Source: CAZSNT01 sp964607765 (lineage in GTDB: Bacteria > Verrucomicrobiota > Lentisphaeria > Oligosphaerales > JABHEG01). From it: a DNA stretch of 64,000 bases. How positions within the stretch are numbered: position 1 is the stretch's first letter; every line of letters begins with the position of its first letter. The DNA is taken from contig CAZSNT010000020.1 in assembly GCA_964607765.1 (NCBI GenBank), positions 23,586-87,585 of the forward strand. Reading direction: 5' to 3'. The translations under genes were made by a program, and so were the position numbers. Of this stretch, positions 33,644 to 42,876 are shown in pieces. A model generated the notes under the pieces. That model was given only the letters and a program-made list of their open reading frames with translations. It made no database searches and was not told the origin of the DNA.

Positions 33644-35018
33644 CCGCCCTCACAAGCCGCTCCAGAACGCGCAGTCGAAGCTGTTCCTCGGCGTCGCGCC
33701 ACTCCGGCAGGCCGGCCAGATTCCGCTGCTCGAGCGGATCCTGCGCCACGTCGAACATCAGATAGGCGTGCCCGTCCGCGTTCAGGGCGATCTTCCACGT
33801 CTCGGTCAGCAGCATGACCTCGCCGTCGATCTCCGACAAAGCGTCTGCCCGGTGGCTCTGGCGCCCACCGTGCAGAACGGGCACCAGCGAGCGCCCGAAC
33901 TGCTCGTAGGCCAGCGGTGTACCGGCCAGCTCGGCCAGCGTGGGGCCAACGTCAAGCCACTCCGCCGGACTGGTGCAGGTGCGCCCGCTCGTGCCGGACG
34001 CCGCCGTCTGCGGGGTCCGCAGCAACAGCGGGACACGCACACAGCCATTGAGGAAGGTGCTCTTGTAGATCAGACCGAAGTCCCCGTTCAACTCACCGTG
34101 GTCCGAGGAGAACGCGATCACAGTATTGGCCAGGTCGCCGCGCGCCTCCAACACGGCGAGGATCTGCCCAATCTGGTCATCGATGAGTGAGACGTTTGCC
34201 GCATAGTCGGCGCGCAGACGGGCCACATCCTGGTCGGTCAGCGCGGGGCGCCGGGCCAGCCGTCGATCCAGCGCGCCGCGGGGCCGGGGCTGGGGCCACT
34301 CCGGCAGAGGTGCAGCACGGGGCATCGCCGCCGGGTCATACCGGCTGGCGTAGGGCTCGGGAGTGTCCCAGGGCTCGTGCGGCCCCCCGAAACTCACCCA
34401 GCAGAACCACGGCTGGTCCCTGTCGTAGTTCTCGAGGTACGCCTTGGCACGCTGCCCCACGTAGACGTCCGCATATTCCTGAAGCGGCAGCGCGGACGGA
34501 CGGACGACATGCGGCTTGGTGCTGAATCGGTCGGCGTAGTCGGCCTGATAGGCCTCCCACAGGCCCAACTCCTGCCATCTGGCGGTCATGTGACTCAGCA
34601 CTCTTGCGCTGGCGCGCGGCCCGCCAATCTCGTCCACGTCATCGAGACCGTATGCATGCATCAGGTGTTCGCGATCACGCAGGTCGCCGCCGTGCGGGTG
34701 CAAGTGCGTCTTGCCGAACAGACTGGTCCGGTAACCAGCGTCCCGAATTGCCTGCATCCAGGTGTGCGAGTCGGCAGGCAGCGTGTAGCTGCAGTTGTTC
34801 CACACGCCCGTGTTGTGGGGATACAGACCGGTCGCCAGACTGACCCGGGCCGGTATGCACACGGGCGTTGTGGTCACGCAGTTGGGAAATCGGACGCCTT
34901 CGCTCGCGATCCGGTCGAGGTTGGGCGTATGCACCCAACTGCCGGAACAGCTCATGGCATCCCAGCGCTGCTGATCGGTCATAATGAACAGAATGTTCGG
35001 TGCTGGACAGGAGGTCAT
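33624..35018 (-). CDS. Sulfatase (cytoplasmic-type, no visible signal peptide)
   Basis: A 464-residue alkaline-phosphatase-fold sulfatase. It starts MTSCPAPNILFIMTDQQRWD with metal-binding Asp, and has modification motif CIPAR (Cys54-Arg58) followed by SLATGLYPHNTGV. SSDHGELNGDFGLIYKS contains the later metal and substrate residues. No signal peptide is present, unlike the sulfatase at 2087-4186, so it may act on imported oligosaccharides. It shares only the core motifs with that sulfatase. It is 20 nt from the isomerase gene on the same strand and overlaps the aldolase gene end to end. Confidence 0.92.
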   Translation of the reverse strand: MTSCPAPNILFIMTDQQRWDAMSCSGSWVHTPNLDRIASEGVRFPNCVTTTPVCIPARVSLATGLYPHNTGVWNNCSYTLPADSHTWMQAIRDAGYRTSLFGKTHLHPHGGDLRDREHLMHAYGLDDVDEIGGPRASARVLSHMTARWQELGLWEAYQADYADRFSTKPHVVRPSALPLQEYADVYVGQRAKAYLENYDRDQPWFCWVSFGGPHEPWDTPEPYASRYDPAAMPRAAPLPEWPQPRPRGALDRRLARRPALTDQDVARLRADYAANVSLIDDQIGQILAVLEARGDLANTVIAFSSDHGELNGDFGLIYKSTFLNGCVRVPLLLRTPQTAASGTSGRTCTSPAEWLDVGPTLAELAGTPLAYEQFGRSLVPVLHGGRQSHRADALSEIDGEVMLLTETWKIALNADGHAYLMFDVAQDPLEQRNLAGLPEWRDAEEQLRLRVLERLVRAATPGPG

Positions 35019-35038
35019 GGTGACAGTTCTCTCAGCGG

Positions 35039-35863
35039 TCAGCAGAAAATCGTACGGGCAGATCCGCAGGCTTTGCCGAGCAATTCAGGGCCGCGTTCTT
35101 CCCCGGGCAGGGGCGGGTATTCGAGCACGGCCCAGGCGTCGTATCCGGTCTGCCGGCACGCTGCGGTCACCGCGTCCCAACCGATGGTACCGTTCCCGGG
35201 CCAGGTTGCCCGTTGTCCGACAGGCGAATCCGGTGCGGTCAAGTCTTTGGCGTGGATGCGCACGAGCCGATCGCCCAGGTCCCGAATGAAGTCCTGTGCG
35301 TAGCCGCTGTACAGCACGTTGGCCGTGTCGAGATACACACCGATGGCCGGATGCGCGACCGCGTCCACGAACATCAGGCACTCGCCGGGTGTCATGAGGT
35401 TCTTGGACAGCTTGGGACACGTCTCCGCACCAATGCGCACGCCCCTGTCCGCAGCGTACGGACAGAGCTTTCGGAAGCCGTCGACCATCCGGTTCCAGGC
35501 CTGGCGGTACGGCACAGACGGCAGCACGCGGCCGGTCACAATCAGTACGGCATCCGCCCCCAGCAGTTGCGCGACCTCTATCTGGCGGCGCCCGATGGCC
35601 AGGGAACACTCGAACACGGCATCGTCCGGATCGGTGATCGGGTTCTTCCATCCAAGCGTCGAGGCCACTGAGGAACAGGTCAGGCCGGACGCGGCCAGGT
35701 CATCCGCCAGAGCGCGGATCTGATCATCCGTGGTCTCCATGTTGGCGTCCGGCGTCCCGAGCCAGATCTCCACCCCATCGAAGCCGGCCTGCGCGGCCAT
35801 GCCGAAACGTTCCCGGGCGTTGGGCTCGGGCGCTATCATCTGATTGCCGATTGCTACTTTCAT
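35039..35863 (-). CDS. Sugar phosphate isomerase/epimerase-like TIM barrel
   Basis: A 274-residue AP-endonuclease-2-family barrel. GFDGVEIWLGTPDANME, RGVRIGAETCPK, GVYLDTANVLYSGY and VRIHAKDLTAPDS provide the expected metal-binding Glu, Asp and His pattern. Relatives isomerise or epimerise sugars (xylose isomerase-like, tagatose epimerase, IolE). The substrate is unknown. GAGGAATCACGC precedes the ATG at 35863. The sulfatase follows after 20 nt, so the two form an operon. Confidence 0.88.
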   Translation of the reverse strand: MKVAIGNQMIAPEPNARERFGMAAQAGFDGVEIWLGTPDANMETTDDQIRALADDLAASGLTCSSVASTLGWKNPITDPDDAVFECSLAIGRRQIEVAQLLGADAVLIVTGRVLPSVPYRQAWNRMVDGFRKLCPYAADRGVRIGAETCPKLSKNLMTPGECLMFVDAVAHPAIGVYLDTANVLYSGYAQDFIRDLGDRLVRIHAKDLTAPDSPVGQRATWPGNGTIGWDAVTAACRQTGYDAWAVLEYPPLPGEERGPELLGKACGSARTIFC

Positions 35864-35916
35864 GCGTGATTCCTCAGTCCGTGCTCAAGAGCGACCCGGC
35901 ACCCGCCCGGGATCTG

Positions 35917-38442
35917 TCACTTCCCTTTGCCGTGGCAGCACGCCAAGTCCTCGAGTGCGATTGGTACGGGCTGGACTCGCCAGATGTCTTCACAGTACTC
36001 GCGGATGGCGCGATCGGATGAGAACCGCCCCATCCGGCTCACGTTCAGAATGGACTTGCGTACCCACTCGGCGGGGTGTCGATACGTCTCGTCAACCGTC
36101 GCCTGGCACTCGACGTAGGACTGGTAATCGGGCAGCAGCATGAACTCGTCCCGGTAGAGCAGGCTGTCGATCAGCGGCCGGAAGAACGCGCGATCACCGA
36201 GAGAGAAGAACCCGGAAGCAATCAGATCGATCACCTCGCGCAACCCCTCGTTCTCCCGGTACAGACGCCACGGATTGTGTCCCTCGGCCCTGAGCTGGTA
36301 CACTTCCGCGGCCGTGAGGCCGAACAGGAAGAAGTTCTCGGCACCGACCGCTTCGCGGATCTCGATGTTCGCGCCGTCCAGTGTGCCGATGGTCAGGGCG
36401 CCGTTGAGCGAGAACTTCATGTTCCCGGTGCCGGACGCCTCCTTGCCGGCTGTGGAAATCTGCTCGGAGAGGTCGGCTGCAGGGTAGATGGGCTGCGCGT
36501 TCTTGACGTTGAAGTCGGGTAGGAACACCACTTTGATGAGCCCCGCCGTGTCGGGGTCGCCGTTCACGATTGCCCCTACCGAGTTGATGAACTTGATCAT
36601 GAGTTTGGCCAGATCGTAGCCCGGCGCCGCCTTGCCGGCGAACACGAACGTGCGCGGCGGCGGGCGGGACGCAACGCCGTTCTTGATGTCCAGATAGCGC
36701 CTGACAATGTGCAGCACGTTCAGATGCTGGCGTTTGTATTCGTGCAGGCGTTTGACCTGCACATCGAACATGGAACGCGGATTGACCTTCACGCCGGCGC
36801 GGCGACGGATGACGTCGGCGAGCCGCTTCTTGTTCGCCAGCTTCACCTCGCCCCAAAGCTGCTGGAACTCAGGGTCGTCAGCCAGCCCTTCCAGATCACG
36901 CAGGCGCTCCAGGTCACGGATCCAGCCGTCACCGATGCGGGAGGTGATGAGTTCGGTGAGTCGGGGATTGCTGAGAACGACGAAACGGCGCGGCGTGACC
37001 CCGTTCGTCTTGTTACTGAACTTGCGGGGCCAAAGTTCATGGAAGTCGTGGAGCACGTCTTTCTTGAGCAGTTCGGTGTGGAGCCTGGCCACGCCGTTGA
37101 TCGCGTGGCTGCCCACACATGCCAGGTTCGCCATGCGCACGTACCGATCCCCCGTCTCCTCGATCAGGGAGAGGCGGGCGACACGGTCCAAGTCGCCGGG
37201 ATGTCGGACGCGCACGCCGGCCAGGAACCGCTTGTTGATCTCGTAGACGATCTCCAGATGCCGAGGCAGCAGCCTCTTGAACAGCTGTACAGGCCACTTC
37301 TCGAGCGCCTCCGGAAGCAACGTGTGGTTCGTGTAGGAAAACGTCTTGCGGGTGATGTCCCACGCCCGGTCCCACGGCACACGACGCTCGTCCACGAGCA
37401 ATCGCATCAGTTCGGCAACGCCGATCGACGGGTGCGTGTCGTTCAGCTGTACCGCAAACTTCTGATGCAGCCGCTCCAGCCGCTTCTCTTTCTGCAGATA
37501 CAGACGGATCATGTCCTGCAGCGAACAGGAAACAAAGAAGTACTGCTGTGCCAGCCGCAGCTCCTGGCCCGCCACCGGCTCGTCGTTGGGGTACAGCACC
37601 TTGGTGAGGTTCTCCGATATGACCTTCTCGTCGACCGCGCCGTAGTAATCCCCTTCGTTGAACGCCTGGAAATCGAAGGACTCGCAGGCCGCTGCCTGCC
37701 AGAGCCGCAGCAGATTGGCCGTGTTCACGGCGTAGCCGAGCACGGGCGTGTCGTAGGGGATCCCTTTGACCACGCGTCCGGCTTGCCAGCGCACGCGGTA
37801 GTTGCCGTCGTGGTCCCGGTAAGGCACGGTGTTGCCGCCGAACCGGACGCGGTAGCTGATCTCCGGCCGAGGCACTTCCCACGGATTGCCGAACCGCAGC
37901 CATTTGTCTGTGATCTCGGCCTGCCAGCCGTCACGGATCAGCTGGTCGAATATCCCGAACTCGTACCTGATCCCGTAGCCGATGGCCGGAATCTCCAGCG
38001 TCGCCAGGGAGTCCATGAAACAGGCCGCCAGCCGGCCGAGACCGCCGTTGCCCAGGCCGGGCTCCTCCTCCTGCTCGAGCAGTTCGTCCAAGTCCAACCC
38101 CAATTCCTCAACGGCTTGCCGAACCTGATCATAGATGCCCAGGTTGATGAGATTCACCCCCAGATGCGGACCAAGCAGGTATTCGGCCGACAGGTACACG
38201 ACTGTTCGGCTGCGCTTCTCCAGGTACGTCCGGGCCGTGTTGATCCAGCGGCGCAGCAACCGATCGCGTACCGTGTAGGCGAGTGCCAGGTAGTAGTCGT
38301 TGCGAGTGGCAACTTCGGGGAACTTCGCCTGGCAGTAAAAGAGATTGTCGCTGAAGGCCCGTTTGATGGACGCCACGCTCAACCCCGTGCGCACATCGTC
38401 GTCCGAGACTTGGCCTGCAGACCTGCGCTGACGCTGCGTCAT
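35917..38442 (-). CDS. glgP: Glycogen/alpha-glucan phosphorylase
   Basis: An 841-residue GT35 enzyme of normal family length. Conserved blocks include SAEYLLGPHLGVNLINLGIY, NGGLGRLAACFMDSLA and the PLP-lysine block EASGTGNMKFSLNGALTIGT. It releases glucose 1-phosphate from glycogen or maltodextrin. The ATG at 38442 follows CAGGGGGCCGAACC; the extra N-terminal residues of the longer frame are rejected. It lies 19 nt after the O-methyltransferase stop. No regulatory N-terminal extension of the animal type is seen. Confidence 0.96.
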   Translation of the reverse strand: MTQRQRRSAGQVSDDDVRTGLSVASIKRAFSDNLFYCQAKFPEVATRNDYYLALAYTVRDRLLRRWINTARTYLEKRSRTVVYLSAEYLLGPHLGVNLINLGIYDQVRQAVEELGLDLDELLEQEEEPGLGNGGLGRLAACFMDSLATLEIPAIGYGIRYEFGIFDQLIRDGWQAEITDKWLRFGNPWEVPRPEISYRVRFGGNTVPYRDHDGNYRVRWQAGRVVKGIPYDTPVLGYAVNTANLLRLWQAAACESFDFQAFNEGDYYGAVDEKVISENLTKVLYPNDEPVAGQELRLAQQYFFVSCSLQDMIRLYLQKEKRLERLHQKFAVQLNDTHPSIGVAELMRLLVDERRVPWDRAWDITRKTFSYTNHTLLPEALEKWPVQLFKRLLPRHLEIVYEINKRFLAGVRVRHPGDLDRVARLSLIEETGDRYVRMANLACVGSHAINGVARLHTELLKKDVLHDFHELWPRKFSNKTNGVTPRRFVVLSNPRLTELITSRIGDGWIRDLERLRDLEGLADDPEFQQLWGEVKLANKKRLADVIRRRAGVKVNPRSMFDVQVKRLHEYKRQHLNVLHIVRRYLDIKNGVASRPPPRTFVFAGKAAPGYDLAKLMIKFINSVGAIVNGDPDTAGLIKVVFLPDFNVKNAQPIYPAADLSEQISTAGKEASGTGNMKFSLNGALTIGTLDGANIEIREAVGAENFFLFGLTAAEVYQLRAEGHNPWRLYRENEGLREVIDLIASGFFSLGDRAFFRPLIDSLLYRDEFMLLPDYQSYVECQATVDETYRHPAEWVRKSILNVSRMGRFSSDRAIREYCEDIWRVQPVPIALEDLACCHGKGK

Positions 38443-38461
38443 GGTTCGGCCCCCTGCCTCT

Positions 38462-39469
38462 CTACACTTTCCGTGCCTCGAGCATCGCTGTGGCACCGGC
38501 CCCGGTCACGGCACGGAGCGTCGGGGGTGCAAAGCCGGCTTCCTGGAGCCAAGCGCTGTACTGCGGCTGACTGTAGCAACCGCCGCTGCGCGTGTTAACA
38601 AGCATGTTCAGGGCGAACACGGCCCCCGAGACCGGCGCGATCCCCTGCTCGTCCATGATGAAGTCGCGCAGCACAATGCGTCCGCCCCGAACAAGCGCGT
38701 CCGCAGCGCTGTGCAACACGGCCCGGACGTCATCCGGCCCGAATGCGTGCAGCACGTTGGAGAGCCAGATCAGGTCATACCCGTCGCCGAAGTCATCAGA
38801 GCGCATGTCGCCGCTCGTCAGGGCGATGCGCCCTGACACGCCCGCGGCCTCGATGTATTCGCGCGTCAAGTCGATCACATTGGGCACATCGAACACCGTC
38901 ACGGTCACATCCGGACTGATCTGGCAAAAGGCTATGGCGTAGGCGCCGGACCCGCCGCCCAAGTCGAGTATCCGGGCGACACCGGTCAGGTCGAGATCTC
39001 CCACAAACGCAGCCGCCTGCTCCTGTGCGTAGCTGTGCATGGCGCCGATGAATGTCCGCGGCGGCGGCGCCAGGTGGTCGCCGGGCTCCCACACCGCCGG
39101 CTGGCCGGACTGCACACACTCGGTGAGCCGCGACCAGCGCTTCCACAGATCGACAGCGTGCAGGAACGTAGCCCTGGAATCCTCCTCCGTCCCGGCAATC
39201 AAATGGCGCAGCGCAGCGGCGCCGCAACGGTACAGCCCCTCCGATTTGGAGAGAATCCCCAGAGCCGTCAGAGCGTTCAGCAATATCTCGGTCGCTCGCG
39301 TGTCCGTGCCCAGACGCTCGGCCACGTCTTCGGCGGCCAGGCCGCCATCGCCCACCGCGGTGAACAGATCCAACTCGACGGCCGTCAGAAGCGCGGCGCT
39401 TTGCTGGTAGGCGCGAGCCATCCCGTCCAGATCGTCGAGAGTGGGAATGGGTGACGGGGCAGAGGCCAT
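38462..39469 (-). CDS. O-methyltransferase family 2 (acetylserotonin OMT-like)
   Basis: A 335-residue SAM-dependent methyltransferase. The N-terminal winged-helix dimerisation domain (AVELDLFTAVGDGGLAAEDV AERLG) is followed by the Rossmann core with LDLGGGSGAYAIAF and GDMRSDDFGDGYDLIWLSNV. The C-terminal part has RIVLRDFIMDE. Family members methylate hydroxyl groups of small aromatic or polyketide-like molecules; the substrate is unknown. It starts 3 nt after the stop of the kinase gene at 39473-40639, so translation is coupled. Confidence 0.88.
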   Translation of the reverse strand: MASAPSPIPTLDDLDGMARAYQQSAALLTAVELDLFTAVGDGGLAAEDVAERLGTDTRATEILLNALTALGILSKSEGLYRCGAAALRHLIAGTEEDSRATFLHAVDLWKRWSRLTECVQSGQPAVWEPGDHLAPPPRTFIGAMHSYAQEQAAAFVGDLDLTGVARILDLGGGSGAYAIAFCQISPDVTVTVFDVPNVIDLTREYIEAAGVSGRIALTSGDMRSDDFGDGYDLIWLSNVLHAFGPDDVRAVLHSAADALVRGGRIVLRDFIMDEQGIAPVSGAVFALNMLVNTRSGGCYSQPQYSAWLQEAGFAPPTLRAVTGAGATAMLEARKV

Positions 39470-39472
39470 AAC

Positions 39473-40639
39473 TCAGTCCCCCACACCGCGCTCGGGCATC
39501 AACGGTTCCCGAGGCAAAGCGAACCAGAATACGCTCCCCTGCCCCGGCTCACTCTCCACGCCGATCGTGCCGCCCTGCGCCTCCACGGCCAGCTTGCAGA
39601 ATGTCAGTCCCAGGCCGGTGGAATACTTGGTTCCCGTTTGACGGATATCCGCCTGCCCGAACTTCTCGAAGATCTTCCCGTGAAACTCCTTCGGAATGCC
39701 CGGCCCACTGTCGATCACGCAGAGTTTCGGGCCGGCATCGCTCCCCTCCAGAAGGACCGTGACATCGCCACGCTCCGGCGTGAATTTCAGAGCATTTCCC
39801 AACAGATTCGCGATGATACGGCGGGTGACGTCCGGATCGCAGAACGCCGGGAAACGCTCGGGCGGCTGTTCCCAAGTAACGTTGCACTTCTGCACCATGG
39901 CCCCGAGCGTGCCGATGGCGTCGTCGACCAGCGGCGCAATATCGAACTCACGCGGCCTCAACGGCATCTTGCCCGATTCCAGGCGACTCACGTCGAGCAG
40001 CGATGAGACCATGTCGATCAGGGCAGTGGCCGACGTGAGCGCATTCTGCAGGTCTTTCTGATCTTCATCGTCCAACTTGTCAGCCGCGCTCATCTCGAGC
40101 AGTTGCAGGTGACCGTAAAGACCGGTCAGAGGCGACCGCAGATCATGCACGATCATGTGCGTGAGGTTGTCGCGGAGTTGCTCGAGTTCGCACAGCCGCT
40201 CGTAGCTCTCGCGGACCTGATCGTAGAGACGCTTCGCATGCACCGCGTTGCGCACCCGCAGGACCACATCCTGCGAATCGATCGGCTTGGTCAGGAAGTC
40301 GTTGGCACCCGCCTTAATGCCGGTGAGCCGATCCTTGCGCTCGGACAGCGCAGTGACCAGCAGCACGGGAATCGCGGCCGTCGCCGGATCCGCTTTGAGC
40401 CGACGACAGACCTCGAAACCGTCAAGCCCCGGCATCATGACGTCGAGCAGGACCGTGTCCGGGGGCGCTGCGGCAGCCAGTTCAAGGGCTGTTTCGCCAT
40501 CCTCGGCTTCGACAACGTCGTAGTGGTAGACCGAGAGCAAGCTGCTCAACAGCTCGCGGTTGATCTCCTCATCGTCGACAACGAGAATCTTGCCCGCGCA
40601 CTCCGGTGCCTGTTCGTGTGCTGGAGGTGCTGATCCCAT
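39473..40639 (-). CDS. Response regulator-histidine kinase hybrid (REC-HisKA-HATPase)
   Basis: A 388-residue signalling protein. The ATG at 40639 follows GGAGAAGCGCC. A receiver domain (ILVVDDEEINRELL, VLLDVMMPGLDG, LTKPIDS) is followed by a kinase core with H-box MIVHDLRSPLTGLYGHLQLL, N-box NLLGNALKFTPE, and G-boxes DSGPGI and GLGLTFCKLAVE. It diverges from the response regulator at 40838 and is coupled to an O-methyltransferase gene downstream. The N-terminal receiver probably takes phosphate from another kinase. Confidence 0.92.
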   Translation of the reverse strand: MGSAPPAHEQAPECAGKILVVDDEEINRELLSSLLSVYHYDVVEAEDGETALELAAAAPPDTVLLDVMMPGLDGFEVCRRLKADPATAAIPVLLVTALSERKDRLTGIKAGANDFLTKPIDSQDVVLRVRNAVHAKRLYDQVRESYERLCELEQLRDNLTHMIVHDLRSPLTGLYGHLQLLEMSAADKLDDEDQKDLQNALTSATALIDMVSSLLDVSRLESGKMPLRPREFDIAPLVDDAIGTLGAMVQKCNVTWEQPPERFPAFCDPDVTRRIIANLLGNALKFTPERGDVTVLLEGSDAGPKLCVIDSGPGIPKEFHGKIFEKFGQADIRQTGTKYSTGLGLTFCKLAVEAQGGTIGVESEPGQGSVFWFALPREPLMPERGVGD

Positions 40640-40736
40640 GGCGCTTCTCCCAATGGCCCGCTTCGTCGGTCGCTTTGCCGATTGAACGGTCGCCTTCCGC
40701 GGACCGTTTGTCAAACCGGAAAAAGGGGCGACATAC

Positions 40737-40765
40737 TTGACTTTTGATCTGCCGCGCCTGATGAT
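40737..40765 (+). promoter_or_regulatory. Candidate promoter of the response regulator/kinase pair
   Basis: TTGACT (40737-40742), 17-nt spacer, GATGAT (40760-40765). It lies 72 nt before the ATG of the response regulator. The -10 word is weak. Confidence 0.35.
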
Positions 40766-40837
40766 AGTTGCGGAGAAGTCAGCCTGTTCCGGTCTGCCAC
40801 CGACCGTGCAAAACCTCGAGTTCTGAGGACCGAATTC

Positions 40838-41206
40838 ATGAGTAAGGCGCGAATCCTGGTTGTCGAGGACAATCCGCTGAACATGGAGCTGGTGACCGAT
40901 CTGCTCGAACTGTTCCAGTACGAGATTCTGCAGGCGCCGGACGCTGAGCAGGGCATTCGCCTGGCCAGGGACGAGCGTCCGGACCTGATCCTCATGGACA
41001 TCAGTCTGCCGGGCATGGACGGCTTGGAGGCCACCACGATCCTCAGAGGGGACAGCGCAACCGCAGCGATCCCAATCATCGCAGTCACGGCACACGCGAT
41101 GAAAGGGGACGAAGAGAAAATCCAGGCTGCGGGATGCGACGGATACATCACCAAACCGATTGACACACGGACGTTCCCCCAGGAAGTTGCTCGCCACTTG
41201 GGGTGA
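40838..41206 (+). CDS. Single-domain response regulator, DivK-like
   Basis: A 122-residue stand-alone receiver. ILVVEDNPLNMELVTDLLEL carries the acidic pocket, Asp54 in LILMDISLPGMDG is the phospho-acceptor and Lys105 lies in GYITKPID. NPLN and AHAMKGD resemble DivK-type and hybrid-kinase receivers. It has no output domain, so it likely passes phosphate or binds a partner. Its stop codon overlaps the start of the PAS kinase (TGATG). Confidence 0.92.
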   Translation: MSKARILVVEDNPLNMELVTDLLELFQYEILQAPDAEQGIRLARDERPDLILMDISLPGMDGLEATTILRGDSATAAIPIIAVTAHAMKGDEEKIQAAGCDGYITKPIDTRTFPQEVARHLG

Positions 41207-42561
41207 TGAACCACAATCCACAGTTGCGGCACGTGCTCAACATGAACACCAGCCAGCCATCCGAACCCCCCGCCCACACGCCCAGAGCCACCGAGGAGTT
41301 GCTGCGCTGCTACGAATTCATCGTCAATACAGCCGGTGAATTCATGACGTTGATCAGCTCGGACTACGTCTATGAAGCGGTCAATACGGCGTATTGCCAC
41401 AGCGTGGGCCGTACCCCGGATCAGATTGTGGGCAAGTCGGTGGTCGAGGTGTGGGGGCAAGACACGTTCGATGCTGTTATCCGCGGATACCTGAACCGCT
41501 GTTTCAACGGCGAGGAGGTCCACTACCAAGCCTGGTTCGGCGTGGGCGACGACGAGAAGCGCTGCTTCGAAGTGTCGTATTATCCCTATTCCGAAGCGGA
41601 CAGTACGGTGCTCTATGCCGTGGTAGTCTCCAGAGACATCACGGAACGGCGGCGCGCGGAAGAGGAACTGAAGCAGGTCCGGGAAGAGCTGGAAGAACGC
41701 GTCCGGGACCGCACCACCGAGTTGGCCGAAGCCAACCAGCTGCTCAAGCGCGAGATCAGGGAGCGCAAGCAGGCACAGGCACAGGCGTTGGAGGCCAAAG
41801 AGACGGCGGAGACGGCCAATAAGGCCAAGAGCGATTTCCTCGCCAATATGAGCCACGAACTGCGCACGCCGCTCAACCACATCATCGGGTTCACTGAACT
41901 GGTGGTGGACAAACACTTCGGCGAACTCAACGCCATCCAGGAGAAATACCTGAACCACGTGTTGCAGGGCAGCCGGCACCTGTTGGAGCTCATCAACGAC
42001 ATCCTGGATCTGTCCAAGGTCGAGGCGGGAAAACTCTACCTGGAACCCGCGGAGGTCCACTTGGTCAGCCTGCTTGAAAACAGCCTCGTGATGGTCAAAG
42101 AGAAGGCGACCAAACACTCGATCAAGCTCTCGACTGACATCACGGATGTGCCCGAGAGCATCACGGCGGACGAACGCAAACTCAAGCAGATCATGTACAA
42201 CCTGCTGTCGAACGCCGTCAAGTTCACTCCAGACGGCGGCGCGGTCCAGGTCGCCGCACGAAGCGTGGGGCCGGACGGCAAGAGCCCGCCGAAAGACGAG
42301 GTCTGGATCGAAGTCACCGTGACCGATACGGGGATAGGACTGAAAGAGACTGATTTCGGGCGCATCTTCAACCCCTTCGAGCAAGCCGACGGCTCCGTGA
42401 CCAGACAGTATGAGGGCACGGGACTGGGCCTATCCCTGACCAAGCGCCTGGTGGGACTGCATGGAGGCAGCATCCGTGTGGCCAGCGAGGGCGAGGGCAA
42501 AGGCAGCAGCTTCACATTCTGCATTCCTGCGACGGCTCGTGCCGAAGACGCCTCCGACTGA
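41206..42561 (+). CDS. PAS-domain sensor histidine kinase
   Basis: A 451-residue kinase if ATG at 41206 is used; a GTG three bases upstream is equally placed. A PAS domain (FIVNTAGEFMTLISSDYVYE, residues about 38-57) and a PAC-type end SRDITERRRAEEE are followed by a coiled coil rich in Glu/Arg. The kinase core has H-box NMSHELRTPLNHIIGFTELV, N-box NLLSNAVKFTPDGG and G-boxes DTGIGL and GTGLGLSLTKRLV. There is no membrane segment, so it senses a cytoplasmic signal. Coupling to the DivK-like gene suggests they are cognate. Confidence 0.93.
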   Translation: MNHNPQLRHVLNMNTSQPSEPPAHTPRATEELLRCYEFIVNTAGEFMTLISSDYVYEAVNTAYCHSVGRTPDQIVGKSVVEVWGQDTFDAVIRGYLNRCFNGEEVHYQAWFGVGDDEKRCFEVSYYPYSEADSTVLYAVVVSRDITERRRAEEELKQVREELEERVRDRTTELAEANQLLKREIRERKQAQAQALEAKETAETANKAKSDFLANMSHELRTPLNHIIGFTELVVDKHFGELNAIQEKYLNHVLQGSRHLLELINDILDLSKVEAGKLYLEPAEVHLVSLLENSLVMVKEKATKHSIKLSTDITDVPESITADERKLKQIMYNLLSNAVKFTPDGGAVQVAARSVGPDGKSPPKDEVWIEVTVTDTGIGLKETDFGRIFNPFEQADGSVTRQYEGTGLGLSLTKRLVGLHGGSIRVASEGEGKGSSFTFCIPATARAEDASD

Positions 42562-42876
42562 ACAATCCTGTAAACACCTCCTGCCAAAACGCGACCGACC
42601 ACACGCCCGAACCGGCCGATCCGACCGCATCAGCTATCTCTTACCTCTTCTTTTTCAAACGTTTACGGCTCGCCATGAAAGAAAGTGGCACACCCGGTGC
42701 TACATGGGCCACCGACTGAATCAAGCCGGTGGGAGGCTCAGGGGGCTCCGAGTGGAGCCCCCTACTTTCCCCCCCCGCACTCGCCCTTTCTCCCCGCTCC
42801 TCGTCTCCCAGTGGCACCGCCCACATTCGGCGACTACGGTAGATGCACATCAGCAACTACAGTCCCACGCAGAACG
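42562..42876. other. 315-nt intergenic region with terminator-like hairpin
   Basis: No gene is seen. It separates the PAS kinase from the TrmH gene. The hairpin at 42742-42763 is the only clear structure; the remainder is unremarkable and likely holds the TrmH promoter. Confidence 0.5.
42742..42763 (+). terminator. GC-rich hairpin GGGGGCTCC/GGAGCCCCC
   Basis: Perfect 9-bp arms with a GAGT loop, about 180 nt after the PAS kinase stop. A pyrimidine-rich tract (TACTTTCCCC...) follows, not a pure T-run, so termination is only possible. Confidence 0.4.

Noticed and set aside
40711..42384. 557-residue minus-strand ORF over the DivK-like and PAS kinase genes
   Set aside because: Antisense to two genes with complete signature motifs; its composition is that of a shadow.
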